A stretch of DNA of 64,000 bases from Symbiodinium natans (lineage: Eukaryota > Sar > Dinophyceae > Suessiales > Symbiodiniaceae): NCBI GenBank assembly GCA_905221605.1, contig CAJNDS010001402.1:476501-540500 (forward strand), written 5' to 3'. The notes below the pieces were generated by a model, which ran no database searches, was not told the DNA's origin, and saw only the letters and a program-made list of their open reading frames with translations. This document shows, in pieces, positions 21,360 to 32,482 of this stretch (the stretch's first letter is position 1; each line of letters opens with the position of its first letter). A program made the position numbers and the translations under genes.

Positions 21360-22129
21360 GTGGGCCAGCGCTGCCTCTGTTTAGGGTTTAGGGTTCAGGT
21401 TGACATGCACAACGTGGGGTTTGATCTAAACTAAGGGCCCTTTTCGAGAGTAGCCGCTGCCTAAACTACAAGTGGTACACTGCTTACTTCTGCGATAAAG
21501 AGCCCTTGCTCTAGCAGCTTGATGCTAGTCGAGTTGTCCTTGTGCGACTGCTCGTGACGGAAAAAGAGGTCATCAGTCATCTGGTGGACAAGAACATGGA
21601 TCTTTGTCTGCTTCTTGTCCAGCCGCTCGTCTGCAAGAGCACTGCCACAGTGTCTTCATACCCATTGCGTGCAACACGCACATGTTTTGGTTTCTGGACA
21701 TTTCTTTTGTAATTGGAGATGAGTAGCTTGGTGTCTCGTGGCCATAGTTCCTTAGATGGCTAGAAATAGGTAAGCTTTAGGTTCAACTATGATCAACTAT
21801 GCGGCCGAGCGTCTAGGATGCGGCCCCGATCTACTCTAGTCATCGGATGCCGGATGCACAAAACGTGGTGGTGATGTCAGAGTTTAGGTTTGGGCTCGGG
21901 TTTAGAAGCCCTAAACCCTACACCCGTCACCCTCAAGCCTACTCTCAGGCTTCGGGATCAGCATTTAAGGCTCTCCAAAGCCGTAAGCCCAAACTCTGAG
22001 ATTGTGGCGCAAGTCTCATCAGATCAGCCGGGCTGGAAGCACTAGGTTGGGCGAGCCCTCAGCCCGAATGTTCTCTCCCCTGCACCTTCTCCAAACGTCG
22101 TGGTTCATTGTAAGCCTTCAACCCTAGTT
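21360..22129. other. intron or spacer
   Basis: No convincing coding sequence or repeat apart from decayed heptamers at 21895-21935. Confidence 0.45.
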
Positions 22130-22236
22130 AAACCCTAAACCCTAAACCCTAAACCCTAAACCCTAAACCCTAAACTCCAAACCCTAAACTCTAAAGCCTA
22201 AACCCTAAAGCCTAAACCCTAAACCCTAAACCCTAA
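22130..22236 (+). repeat. CCCTAAA array
   Basis: CCCTAAA with CTCCAAA, CTCTAAA and GCCTAAA variants. Confidence 0.9.
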
Positions 22237-22520
22237 TCCCTGCAAGGAAGGCGGTTGCGGAACAAACGCAGCCGGGAGGCCTAGGGCCGTGCGAGCCGGT
22301 ATCGGACATGGGGGGGCCTGTAAGCTTGTGCTATGTTGAGGGTAGTGCTTCAGAGGTCGTGCGGCTCTCGTGAAAACCTATAAGCCCCAGCTTAAGTAGG
22401 ACCTCCCCCCACGCCCCACCCCGCACATTCGAATCCCTAAAGGTTCACAACAAGAGGCACAAAGGGATACATTGTTTCTGAACTGCGCGAAGTATTTGTG
22501 ACCACGGGGGCCTGTCTCAG

Positions 22521-22590
22521 GCATGCTTATCACGGGTGCCTTGCCATGCGTGAGAAGTCATCACCCGTCACTCCAAGCAGAAGGGGACCA
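22521..22590 (+). CDS. possible exon, frame unsettled
   Basis: Acceptor CTGTCTCAG. Two frames look coding: GMLITGALPCVRSHHPSLQA and HAYHGCLAMREKSSPVTPSR. No clear donor. Confidence 0.35.
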
Positions 22591-22939
22591 TGAGCGTGAA
22601 TGTGAGTTTGGTGCTTGAAGTACCATCACGCAGCTCTAAGGAGGCTGACCGATGATTACACGCTGCCCTACGCAACAGTCCGCGGTGCACACAAGGTGCC
22701 ATTCCGTTCTCAGCTTGTGGCGTGCAATAAAGCTCTGAGCTTCCAGTCTTAGTCTTTCCTCTTCTGCAGGCAGTTACAGCTTAAGTCCACATCATAGCAG
22801 GAAAGAAGCTGGGTTCCCGAATGCCACTACGCTCTACACGTAGAATCATAATGGTCGGTGACAGCTGAACTCCTGCAAGCATTTGCCTGTGCAGAGCAAC
22901 GGCAGTCGGCGTGACAGCCTGAGCTTTACAAGAGTGCAG

Positions 22940-23136
22940 GGCTCTTGTCGCCCAAGAAGAGATCAGTTGATCTTAACACATGTTCAGGGCTAGTCTGCAG
23001 CCCTCCTCCGATCCACCTTGGGCCATGCGCCGACTGTTCCTACAAAGAGAAGGGCAACAGCATCACAAAGCGAATGACAAACCTTAACTTCGTAGTATCA
23101 CACCACGCAGAAAGGCATTTGAAGCGCTGGGACTGA
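22940..23136 (+). CDS. probable terminal exon, 64 codons
   Basis: Acceptor AGTGCAG; open to TGA at 23134-23136. Reads LLSPKKRSVDLNTCSGLVCS, then PCADCSYKEKGNSITKRMTN and HHAERHLKRWD. Four cysteines (C..C pairs) hint at a metal site. No family recognised. Confidence 0.6.
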
Positions 23137-23543
23137 TTCTCCATCTCCCGGCCATCCGTATGCTTCAGCCCTTTGGCCAGGAGCAGAGTGGCAACAACTT
23201 GTGGTACGCCAGCGCCTGAGGGTTGTCGGACCAGGCCGTCATGGTCCGCTTCCAGAGACTCCCAACACCCCCGAATTACAGAGGAGTATTCTTCAGCCAA
23301 TACTAAGGGTTGTGCAGGTGGGGTTTGGGGTGTGGGGTGGAGAAGCTAGGGGTTCAAGGGGGTGAGGACAGGGCAGCAACAGAACGCGATCGGGTACAGG
23401 AGGGTCTTGCAGAAGGGCGTTGCGCAGTGGCGCCTGGCTTGCTTGAAGTTTTTGGGCTTAGCTTGCCTTACTTTCAAATGTGTTTATAGGTAAAAATCAC
23501 GCCTTCTAGCAGGCCCTCGAACTGCCACCTTCATCCCTTGCAG

Positions 23544-23623
23544 TCTAAGGACAATAGCCAAATTGCAGCTCCTGCGTGGTCACAGGCCACATGCACTCTT
23601 TGTGCCCGTGCTCTAAATCCAAG
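23544..23623 (+). CDS. probable exon
   Basis: Acceptor CATCCCTTGCAG, donor gtatct. Reads SKDNSQIAAPAWSQATCTLC then ARALNP. The CTLC motif might be half of a zinc site. Confidence 0.6.
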
Positions 23624-24311
23624 GTATCTCTTAAAGCTTCAACCCCTAAACCCCTAAATCTCTCAAACCCTCAACCCCTAAACCCTTAACCCTCTATAAC
23701 CCTAGACTCAGCTTCTGGGCCGGAGGCATCAAAGACTTCAGGCCAATAGTCTAAGAACTGGGTTAGAAGTTTGGGCCTCTTGTGTTGGGCACCAAAACTT
23801 AAACCCAAACCCTCCAGGGTCTTTCAAGGCCCGGGGCTCTCTACATGGTTCTTGTAACTTGAAAGTTCATTGGTTAGATCGACTAGTAGTCCTAGGTGCC
23901 TTATCAACATAGGCTACCTGAATTATGATTTTCTTCTTGCTGCTCATGAACCTTCTAGGTGGTCTCAGGTTATGCGCCTGGCATCACTTTAGTTCCTGTT
24001 TGGGGAGGGGGGAGAGGCTGCTTGGTTCATCTGCTTTCCAATCCACGATTGGGTGCCTGTAGCTTTCAGGATTGTCTGAAAGGAGGTTTAGTGTCAGGGT
24101 CGATTGGGCATTATTGTTCTTTGGCAAAGGTACCATGTGTTTGTCCTGCTAACCAAGATGCCGTGGTTGAGTGTCATGAAACCCATTCGAGGTGGCGCTT
24201 GTTTCCTTTTGCTACTCATGGCCGAGCATGGTCCAGCACATCCCTCCCAACATGAACTCCTACCCGCCTGTGCCATGAAAAGTTGTGCAGCATTGGCGCA
24301 CTCAACCGCAG

Positions 24312-24379
24312 TTCTTTACGCAGCAATCCTTCCCTGGGATGCCCAGCAGTACTCTTAACTCTGAAGTCCTTTTGTACAC
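24312..24379 (+). CDS. probable exon
   Basis: Acceptor AACCGCAG, donor gtatga. Reads FFTQQSFPGMPSSTLNSEVL then LY. Family unknown. Confidence 0.55.
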
Positions 24380-24528
24380 GTATGAACCCCTTTAGTCCAG
24401 CTCACTATGGTACTTTACCAAGCTCTAAACCCTCCAACCCTAAGCATCTCTAGACTTCCAAGCCAACTCTCTTCCTTGCCCACGCTAGGGCCCCGTGACT
24501 TATTGAAACCCCCCTAAAACCTAAACCC

Positions 24529-24618
24529 GAAACCCTAAACCCTAAACCCTAAACCCTAAACCCTAAACCCTAAACCCTAAACCCTAAACCCTAAACCCTA
24601 AACCCTAAACCCTAAACC
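24529..24618 (+). repeat. CCCTAAA array before exon
   Basis: About 12 perfect CCCTAAA units ending 33 bp before the exon at 24652. Confidence 0.95.
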
Positions 24619-24651
24619 AAAAACAAACCCCATCCCGACCGTGCTGCGCAG

Positions 24652-24705
24652 CTCCCGGAAACGCTTCGACCCACTCCGGGCAACATGTCGATGATGTTCC
24701 TGAAG
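24652..24705 (+). CDS. probable exon, possible GC donor
   Basis: Acceptor GCTGCGCAG. Reads LPETLRPTPGNMSMMFLK. The most natural 3' end is followed by gcgcca, i.e. a GC donor. CCCTAAA array upstream, TTTAGGG-like words downstream (24794-24803). Confidence 0.55.
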
Positions 24706-25059
24706 GCGCCATCGTCTCCCCCCCCCCCCCTTGCCCAAAAAAAAGCAAGGGGTTTAAGACAGTTGAAAGTAGGGTCGGGATTTTGGGTCTTGGGTTTAGG
24801 GCTTAAAGTTTGTGTAGGGTACAGAGTTGAGCTTCAGGATGGGGCTGGGGAGATCGGGAGATGTGGGTCATGTCTTTGCCTGTCTTTGCTCGGCCTGGCT
24901 GGTTTGGGATTTCCGGGCCTCCATAAGCCCTTGCCCTTCAACCCCGCAAGCCCTAAACACGTAGTTGCTTGGACAAGTTAGTGACGGCGCAGCTGGGCAT
25001 GAGAGTTGAACGCTGGGCTAGGCCCGCCATCGGTTTTGTTCCTCGGCATGGGTGTGTGT

Positions 25060-25180
25060 TTGTCTGTCTGCCTGCCTGCCTGCCTGCCTGCCAGCCAGTT
25101 TGTGTGTCTGTGTGTCTCCCTCTCACTCCCTCTCTCTCTCTCTCTCTGTTTGTTTGTGTGCGTCCGTGCGTGCGTACGTG
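25060..25180 (+). repeat. CTGC/CTCT/TGTG microsatellite tract
   Basis: (CTGC)n, then (CT)n and (TGTTTG)n runs. It lies about 130 bp before the acceptor of the exon at 25312 and is strongly pyrimidine-biased. Confidence 0.85.
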
Positions 25181-25311
25181 CTTGCTAGTTTCATGGTTTT
25201 GTTTTGTTCGTTGTTGTTGTTCGACTTTGGTGGCTGCACCCCCAAAACCTCAAATTGGAACCCTCAAGGTCCAAATTCACACAGGGTCTGTATACATTTC
25301 TCCCACGACAG

Positions 25312-25452
25312 ATCTACAAAGACTTCCACAGCGACATCATGCAACTGCAGCAGCGGCTGCCCCAAGGACTAGCGTTGGGCACTTCCGATGTCTCTCTGGG
25401 ACACGTCCCCGGGTTGGGGCTGCAGATGCCGGGTTCACCAAAGGGTTTTTAG
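25312..25452 (+). CDS. probable exon, possibly terminal
   Basis: Acceptor TCCCACGACAG; open to TAG at 25450-25452. Reads IYKDFHSDIMQLQQRLPQGL then ALGTSDVSLGHVPGLGLQMP. N-terminal half is an amphipathic helix. No family recognised. Confidence 0.65.
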   Translation: MYKDFHSDIMQLQQRLPQGLALGTSDVSLGHVPGLGLQMPGSPKGF

Positions 25453-26206
25453 AGGGAGCTTACGAGGGTTCCAGGATAGGGTATGGGCTCAGGGCTTAAG
25501 AGTGTATGCGCGGGCCTGCGCTTGCCCAGGTGAAGGAGGAGGCTTGTTGGAAGGGTGCAAGGGTTTAGGAAGCCATCGCCGAGAACCACTAGCCCACTCG
25601 ATCAGGTGTGATCAGGATCTTCAGCACAGTAGTCCTGTGGATTTGGGTGGTGAGCTTCTAGCCCTAGGAAAATGAGGTTATCTGTCAAACGCAGGGTGGA
25701 CTAGTTGTAGTCATGGTATGGCAGCGTCAGCCTTGTACATACAAATATACAGATACATGTGTAGATACGCATCACTCCGAGTTTAGCGTTTAGGCTCTAG
25801 GCCTCCGGGAAGTATGGAACATGCCAGGTATACTATTCCTTATTGCCGAATGGTAGGGCGTCGGACTTGCGCAGCTACCTTCCATGTCTCGCAACGACCC
25901 ACCTGAAAGGATTCAAACTACTTTCAGTTTACGCCGAATGTCACTACAGAACCAATCATACGTTTGACTTCAGCCAAAAGACAATCACAGCGATGATATG
26001 TCAGCAGGCAAGAGCAACTTGGGGTCGATCTAAGTCATGGTCCGCTTTTCTTACAGCACCCTAAATGTGTGAGGAACATACGACAAGTCGGAGAGACCCA
26101 AGAAGGTCAACAATCATCATAAACCTTAAGTTTACAGATCCATAAACCCGAAGCCTAAAGCCCTTTAAGGCCCAAAAGCCCTGAATGCGAGTCTGAGACT
26201 CTTCAG
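25453..26206. other. spacer
   Basis: Open frame 25843-26064 is of uncertain meaning; no splice support. Confidence 0.4.
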
Positions 26207-26290
26207 TCTGCCATGGCTGGAGCAGCTCGCAAGCGGGTCCTCAAAAAGTCCAAGACGTCGTCAAGGCTGAGCAGCCACGACGGAGTTTGA
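26207..26290 (+). CDS. probable short exon, very basic
   Basis: Acceptor CTTCAG; reads SAMAGAARKRVLKKSKTSSR then LSSHDGV and TGA. Could also be an initial exon from the ATG at 26213. Basic cluster RKRVLKKSK resembles a nuclear signal. Downstream GAGGTTTAGCG fits the repeat pattern. Confidence 0.5.
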   Translation, partial: SAMAGAARKRVLKKSKTSSRLSSHDGV

Positions 26291-26655
26291 GGTTTAGCGT
26301 TGCCTAGGGGTGTTGGGGTTTTAGGGCTCTAGGGAGGAGTCGGGGTTGAGGTTTTGGGTAGTTTGCAGTCTAGAGGTTGTGGTGTTTGAGGCTCCGGGAT
26401 TCTGAGGTTTGGGGCGTTCACGCTTTACAAGGGTGCACCTAGGGCCGGCGCCATTGGGGTTAGGGTCGTTGAGGGTTTGGGGTTTAGGGTTCAGGGTTTG
26501 GGGTTCAGTCAGGTGGGCCAAACAAGGGGAGTGGAGGGATGAGAGGAGGGGCCCTCGTGGCCTAAACCCTCAGCTCTACACCCTAAGCATCCCCAAGCCT
26601 AAGCCCCAAAGCCATTAACCAGAACCCCTACCCGAAACTCCCAGACTTGGGACTT

Positions 26656-26706
26656 AGGGTTTAGGGTTTAGGGTTCAGGGTTTAGGGTTTAGGGTTTACG
26701 GTTTAG
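26656..26706 (+). repeat. TTTAGGG array
   Basis: TTTAGGG with TTCAGGG variant, about seven units. Confidence 0.9.
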
Positions 26707-26837
26707 TGCCTGAACACCCCTGAGCCCTAACATGATGTTTGCCAGGCCGGCCTCGCAACCTGATGCCTCCAGCAAGATGCCTGGAGGCGCCTGGATAGTA
26801 ATTTTAACGCTACGCGACCCGCCTCGGCCCGGCCCAG

Positions 26838-26891
26838 CGCATCCGCGTGAGCATGGTGATTCCGCAGCTCCCGCTGGACCCCAAGCAATAA
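26838..26891 (+). CDS. probable terminal exon
   Basis: C-rich acceptor CGGCCCAG; reads RIRVSMVIPQLPLDPKQ and TAA. A minus-strand frame over the same bases also looks coding, so strand rests on the splice signal. Confidence 0.5.
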   Translation, partial: RIRVSMVIPQLPLDPKQ

Positions 26892-27130
26892 GGGTTGGGT
26901 TGAGGGTTGAGGGTTGAGGGTTCCGGGTTTATGGCTTATGGTTTGGGGTTTGGGGTTGAGGGTTAGTTTAGGGCTCAAGGTTCACGCTTTGGGGTTGAGG
27001 GTTTTTTTGGGTTTAGGGTTCGGCTTGGAGTGATCGTAGGGTTGAGCCAGGCCCCTTAAGGTTTAAGGCGACTCTTCGGCAGGGTGGGGGAGGGGGAGGT
27101 TTTCGAGAATATCCAAATCTATTTCGGAAG

Positions 27131-27185
27131 GATTGGGGGTCGTGGATCGAAGTCCAAGTTCTTGCCGACCATGCTGCGAGGGGAG
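27131..27185 (+). CDS. probable exon abutting a G-tract
   Basis: Acceptor TTCGGAAG, donor gtgggg. Reads IGGRGSKSKFLPTMLRGE. The donor opens directly into the 168-bp G-run. Confidence 0.5.
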
Positions 27186-27353
27186 GTGGGGTGGGGAGGG
27201 GGGGGGGGAGGGGGGGGGGGGGGGGTGGGGGGGGGGGTGGGGGGGGGGGTGGGGAGGGGTGGGGGGGGGGGGGGGGGGTGGGGGGTGGGGGGGGGGTGGG
27301 GGGGGGGGGGGGGGGTGGGGGGGGGGGGTGGGGGGGGGGGGGTGTGGGGGGGG
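27186..27353 (+). repeat. extreme G-run with isolated T (168 bp)
   Basis: Nearly pure G interrupted by single T or A. Many consecutive G4-forming segments on the + strand, so also in the presumed RNA. Long open frames through it are artefacts. Confidence 0.95.
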
Positions 27354-27713
27354 CGGCCCTGCTGGGAGGGGCTTCAACTGCCTCTGGTCCTGGCGAACTG
27401 TGCGCTTGCGGACCCCGGTTTCCCAGGGGGGGTACCCATTTGAGGCCAAAAAAAGGGGTCCGAAAAAGGGCTTGGGTGTGGGGGGAGGATTTGGAGGGGG
27501 GTGCCTGTTCTCACAACCTATACACCTCCGGCCCGAGGCCTCGGCGGATTTTCTGGTTTGTGAGACTTAGGGTTTAGGGTGTCGGGTTTAGGGTTTAGGG
27601 TTCTGCCATTGTGCTCTATGAGTTGTTAGCGAGGCACTAGTTTGGCACACTTCGGATCAGAAGACGTCCTTTGTGTTGCAAGGGGCCCAGAGAGCTTTGC
27701 TGCCATGCCGCAG

Positions 27714-27807
27714 TGACCATGACCGCGAGGCAGCCATGGTGCACAGCAAGCAGCAGCCACGCCCTCCACTCCGAGCCGAAGTCCAGGCCCAAACACACAT
27801 AACCTAA
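27714..27807 (+). CDS. possible terminal exon, frame unsettled
   Basis: Acceptor ATGCCGCAG. Frame 1 reads DHDREAAMVHSKQQPRPPLR then AEVQAQTHIT and TAA; a second frame also ends nearby. Confidence 0.45.
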
Positions 27808-27810
27808 CAA

Positions 27811-27930
27811 CCCTAAACTCTAAACCCTAAACCCTTAACCCTAAACCCTAAACCCTAAACCCTAAACCCTAAACCCTAAACCCTAAACCCTAAACCCTAA
27901 ACCCTAAACCCTAAACCCTAAACCCTAAAC
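27811..27930 (+). repeat. CCCTAAA array (about 120 bp)
   Basis: Mostly perfect CCCTAAA units starting right after the stop of the preceding exon candidate. Confidence 0.95.
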
Positions 27931-28164
27931 TCGAGTTCAAGAAGAATCTATTGGGGAATATGGTTCAGACATCTTATTGGGATGCCCAGTGGTGTAGTTG
28001 TCACTGGCACAACCCCGACAACACCAAATCAAATCCAATCCCCGAAGAACAAGCTCGCTAAACCCGTGCACCTTCCGAACTCCCCACGACCCCCCCGAAA
28101 CCACTTCGTAAACCCGATACCGATACCCCTAAACCCTAAACCCTAAAACCTAAGCCCTAAACCC

Positions 28165-28240
28165 CACCCTAAACCACCCCTCAAACCCCTTAAATCCCCT
28201 CAAACCCCTGAAATCCCCTCAAACCCCTTAAATCCCCTCA
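28165..28240 (+). repeat. 18-bp higher-order repeat AATCCCCTCAAACCCCTT
   Basis: About four units of an 18-bp composite (AAATCCCCTCAAACCCCT with T/G changes), adjoining a short CCCTAAA block at 28134-28150. Confidence 0.85.
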
Positions 28241-28242
28241 AG

Positions 28243-28333
28243 GCCCTGTATGTTCCAAGGCGCCAAAGATGCCTCTGATACTGCAGCGAGCGGCGCCGAG
28301 GTTCTTGCAGGCCCACCGACGACGTTAGAGTAA
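28243..28333 (+). CDS. probable terminal exon
   Basis: Acceptor CCCCTCAAG; reads MFQGAKDASDTAASGAEVLA then GPPTTLE and TAA. TTTAGGG sequence resumes at 28358. Confidence 0.55.
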
Positions 28334-28849
28334 TCCTGTTACCATGCCTCACAAAGGGTTTAGGGTTTTGGGGTTAGGGTGTAGAGTTGCGCGTTTAGGG
28401 TTCAGGGTTTGGGGTTTAGGAGATACCATTTGCAAGCAGAGAAAAGAATGGGGATTCTGCTGGAACGTCCTGGCGAGACTTAGCCTTACTTAAGCTGCAG
28501 CCCTACGTTCTACTGAGCTTGCAGCACCACATCTATGCCTCAACCTTCCAGCCCACGCGGCGTGTCCTAAAAGGCTTGCAATTCGTCTCCTGAGAACACT
28601 AAACCCACCCCCGCGCCCTCCGGCAGGAACTCGATGTTCCAAATTTACCAGCTTTGGACTCGCATGATAAGCAGTTGGGAAAGCGCGTTTCGGTGTAGCC
28701 AACTCAGAGTCATGGATGGCATACTCCTGGTGAGGGACCCAGGAAAAAGATGCCCATCTCATGGGGTCACAGTGCAGGAAATGGGTTTCCTGATTACGGT
28801 AACTTAGCTTAAGTTCCCTAACAGCAACCTCAGATTATCGTACAGACAC

Positions 28850-28854
28850 ACACA

Positions 28855-28890
<36 letters not shown>

Positions 28891-28940
28891 GGACCTCCTA
28901 TTGTATGCACATACATACATATATATATATATATATACGC
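28850..28940. repeat. (TA)n stretch
   Basis: Two TA runs (28861-28890, 28919-28936) around a short unique linker. Confidence 0.9.
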
Positions 28941-29088
28941 ACACGACCGGGGATCATTGCGGTAGATGAGAATCACAGGTTTCTACGAGACTGTCTCATG
29001 CTTCCATCCTTGATCCTTGGGGCAGACGAAAGCACCCTACACTCTAATCCCTACACATTGAACCCAATGCCCTAAACCCTAAACCCTT

Positions 29089-29259
29089 ATGATGAGCCCT
29101 TTAGAAGTCCTTCCTGCGGATTGCGGTTTAGCATCAAGCCGTGCCGGGCCTTCCCAAGCACTAGCTGACACCCCTGCGATGGCGAAGGCCTGGTGGGAGA
29201 GCAAAAATGAGAATCTGGGTTGGTCTGTCAGAGGTTCTGGAGGCCTCTCAATATCGTGA
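29089..29259 (+). CDS. intact 56-codon frame, probable initial exon
   Basis: ATG-ATG at 29089, TGA at 29257-29259. Reads MMSPLEVLPADCGLASSRAG, then TPAMAKAWWESKNENLGWSV. Begins just after CCCTAAACCCT. A donor-like gttctg at 29234 could end it earlier. Family unknown. Confidence 0.55.
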   Translation: MMSPLEVLPADCGLASSRAGPSQALADTPAMAKAWWESKNENLGWSVRGSGGLSIS

Positions 29260-29968
29260 GGAAAAGGATCCCTAGAAAGAGACATTCAGTCATCACCCAC
29301 AGCCCCACTCAATTACTCACCAATCCTCAGCATTTGGAGCAACAAAGCGACTATTCCATTCTTTGTCCAAACTCCTTTGACATTGGCCTCTGGGGCAGCT
29401 CTGCTGATGTAGTCCTTCCGAGAACTGAAACGTAGGACTTTGCCTCAGCCGTCGGCTTCAGGCTCCTGTTTTGAGGCTGTTGGGATTTCTGGTGGAGGGT
29501 TTAGGGCTTGGAGTTTGGGGTTAGGGTGCAACCTTTCGTTGAGCTGCGGCGATCGTTTTGACATATGTGGTCTAGGCTTCTGAACCCCAAACCCTGAACC
29601 TAAAGCCTTAGCTTAAGTCGCGGCCGAAGAGAAAAGGACCCAGATCCAAAGACTCGGCTCTAAGACGATCCAGCTCAAACCCTCAAGGCCCACCTAGAAA
29701 CCTCAATTCAAAATTTGGTGGAGGTCGCAGTGCTCGAGTGCGAACACCAGGAAGCGGGCCGGGGTATTGGAGACGGGGTAGAAAGGCTTAGCGGCATTTA
29801 GTCAAGGACCTGACTCCTCTCGGCCTTCTCTGCTTGCTTGGTGTCTCAGTGTTTTGATAGTTCAGGGTTTAGGGGTTGATAGGGCTTGTGTTTAGGGTTT
29901 GGGCCAGCGATTGATTGTGGTGGAGTCCGGCTTGGTGATAGCGTGAAACCACCATCTTGCACTTGCAG

Positions 29969-30006
29969 ACAGTTGGAGATCCAAGGAAGCTGATCAAAGA
30001 CGGAAC
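29969..30006 (+). CDS. probable exon
   Basis: Acceptor CACTTGCAG, strong donor gtaagt. Frame 1 reads TVGDPRKLIKDG. It does not share phase with the neighbouring exon at 30047 if directly joined. Confidence 0.6.
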
Positions 30007-30046
30007 GTAAGTACAGGGCGGCACTCAGCTTTCGTTGGGTTTGCAG

Positions 30047-30178
30047 CTTGATGTGGGTCAGCATGAGGTTATGAGCACAAGAGATCACTTCGGGAAGATG
30101 CAGAAAGACAGCTTTAGCGTGCAAGTCAGCTCGATCATTGTGATGGATACGCCACAAATCTTCAGGATCAGTAGCCTC
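30047..30178 (+). CDS. probable exon, 44 codons
   Basis: Acceptor GGGTTTGCAG, donor gtactt, phase 0 at both ends. Reads LDVGQHEVMSTRDHFGKMQK then DSFSVQVSSIIVMDTPQIFR. An antisense frame overlaps and is considered a shadow. Family unknown. Confidence 0.6.
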
Positions 30179-30773
30179 GTACTTGGGGTTTGGGGCTTGT
30201 GGGGATTTAGGGTTGTAGGGTGTTTGTGGCTTCAGGCAATTTCCAGGAATCAAATAGCCACCTGGAAGGGTGCCCGCGATTCCTCATTCCGCCAGTCCCT
30301 ACACAGCTGGTATGTCCCCGAAGCCTCCACTCACCCTGTTCGATGGTAAATCCCTGAATATGCATATATATATATATATATATAAGTTGCCTAAGAAACT
30401 GTGGCACCCGCACCCGCACCCTCGTCAGTCTCCCAGAAATCCGGGGTGGCCGCAAGAGTCTAACACGAGAAATGCTGGGGGCGATTTTTGCGGAGAGGTA
30501 ATCAGGGTTTGAGGTTTAGGTTAATTGAAGCCCTAGCTCCTGACTGGGATTTGTTTGGTTTAGGTCTACGTTGGCGGTGGGCTTACTTGTAAGGTTTCGG
30601 TGTACGTTGTTGCCCTTTAGGCCCAGCCTGGCTATCAAACTTCCTATGGCAACTATTGCAATAGGAACAGAAAGAATGGGAGGCACAAAACACTGCCATG
30701 TGCAGGGTTTTCGGGTCTAAACCCAAGAGATTGCCCATGGTGCTGTGGCCGGATTGTCTCCAGGAAGCAAAAG

Positions 30774-30792
30774 CACACACACACACACACAC

Positions 30793-30832
<40 letters not shown>
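30774..30832 (+). repeat. (CA)n microsatellite
   Basis: About 28 CA units with one CCCC interruption. Confidence 0.95.
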
Positions 30833-30833
<1 letters not shown>

Positions 30834-31129
30834 ACTCCTGATGGCGTGGAGTTTAGGATTCAGAGCTTCAGCACCCTCAGCCCTAAAGCCTGAGGGCGTA
30901 GAGATTCGGTGCCTTCGTGAGACAAACGACTTCCCCGACGCAACCCGATACTCCAGCGTTTTGGGTGTTTGTCCAAGCCTTTTTTGCTCCAATGCACTTC
31001 GGGGCTTGCTTAAAGTGCTTTGGGGCCAGGGTTTATTGCGCGCTTTCTTGGTGTTTGTTGTTTATTTAGGGCTTCAGGTTCAAAATTTAGGGGTTTAAAA
31101 AGTTAAAAGTTTGACCGCACTGTCCTCAG

Positions 31130-31213
31130 GACGCCCTGGTGAGTGCCAGCCAAGTCGCAGGAGCCACCGCGCGCGGGCTGGTTGAGGACCCCTGCACCCC
31201 GAAACCCCTATGA
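31130..31213 (+). CDS. possible exon with internal consensus donor
   Basis: Acceptor TGTCCTCAG. Either a 9-nt micro-exon DAL before a perfect gtgagt donor at 31139, or a longer frame DALVSASQVAGATARGLVED ending at TGA 31211-31213. Confidence 0.4.
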   Translation, partial: DALVSASQVAGATARGLVEDPCTPKPL

Positions 31214-31625
31214 GTGAAAACCCTGCACCCCTGAAGTCCTCTGATGTTAGATCCCCAACCCCCCCCCCCCAAAACCCTGCCGAAACCTCACCTTCATCGC
31301 GCCTTATCATCAGCACAAGTCAGAGTTGTGTTCAAGAGATACATAAAGGCCCTTCATGACTTGGCCCCCCCCCCCCCCCACCCAAGCCGTCCCAACCCCC
31401 ACAGAAACCCTGAGAGGGTTAGGGCTTCTGGGATTTGGGTTTTGGGGAGGGCTTCGGGCTCGGAAGCCCCCTAAGCTAATCCTTAAGATTCTACGCCCCT
31501 GAGCGCCTCCCCCCCCCCAACAAAAAAAGAAAATAGTAAAATGCCATAGGGTTTAAGCTTAGGTGCACCCCAAGCCCTGAACCCTACACCCTAACTTGAT
31601 TTGTAATGTTTCGGCTGCTGTGCAG

Positions 31626-31679
31626 GACATTGCCGAGCGTGAGCTCACCTACATGGAGATGATCCGCAGGGAGCCGAGG
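31626..31679 (+). CDS. exon, helical
   Basis: Acceptor GCTGTGCAG, donor gttggg. Phase 0 both ends, reads DIAERELTYMEMIRREPR. Splices in phase to 31990. The 310-nt intron begins with TTTAGGG-rich sequence. Confidence 0.7.
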
Positions 31680-31989
31680 GTTGGGAGGTTGGGAGGTTTG
31701 GGGGCTTTTGGGCAGGGGTTTAGGGTTGAAGGTTTAGAGGGTTTTGAGGGTTTAGGGTTTAAGGTTGTAGAGTTTCCGGCTTGCTTAGGACTTAGGGTTT
31801 TTTTTGGGTTTGCAGCGACTAGGCTTGGGAGTCTTATGCCGTATTTCCGCAATCGGGGTTCAGGGCTTAGAAGTTCGGGACCTAATTCTTTATCCCAAAT
31901 CCACATGAACCCTGTGAGGGTTCAGGCTCTGGGGCCTGCTCAGAGGGCTTCTACACCTGGGTGCTGAACTGTTAACCCCCATCTGCAAG

Positions 31990-32061
31990 GAGATCAAAGA
32001 GCCTCCAGCTCAAGCAGAAGTGCTTGCTGGGCCATCTTCTGCCATGATGCACGTCACGAAG
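31990..32061 (+). CDS. exon
   Basis: Acceptor ATCTGCAAG, donor gtgaga. Phase 0 both ends, reads EIKEPPAQAEVLAGPSSAMM then HVTK. The intron after it carries TTTAGGG at 32090-32127. Confidence 0.7.
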
Positions 32062-32089
32062 GTGAGACGTTGCAGCCGTCCATCCTATA

Positions 32090-32127
32090 TGTTTAGGGTT
32101 TAGGATTTAGGGTTTAGGGTTTAGGGT
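32090..32127 (+). repeat. TTTAGGG block at intron 5' end
   Basis: Five units, one TTTAGGA variant, 28 bp after a gtgaga donor. Confidence 0.9.
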
Positions 32128-32482
32128 TACCCTACACGTCCAATATCCTCAAGACTACGCCCTGGAGTCGCCGAGCCTGCTCGGTGTTGATCCAAGCAGA
32201 CACCTATGTCTTTTGTCTGACAGGAGTTGCACACAGCCTTCCCAGTAGACAGCTACAACCAACTGCACATTTGCCGCAGTATGACGAGTTCTGCCTAAGC
32301 CGGGTGATTCTGCAAGGGAGTCGTATAGATCTACTACAGCGCTTAGACTTCTATGTCTTCGTAAACTGCTCCCGGCAATAATTTGTAGGCACATTCTTTG
32401 TCTGTCTCTGTCTGTGTGAGTAGCGGTGCAGTATGCCAAGATAACGGTTCAGCCATGTGCAATGTGCATGGTGTGTGTGTGT

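Noticed and set aside
27063-27577. Long Gly-rich and Pro-rich frames over the G-tract
   Set aside because: Frames lack stops only because the sequence is almost pure G; no coding evidence.
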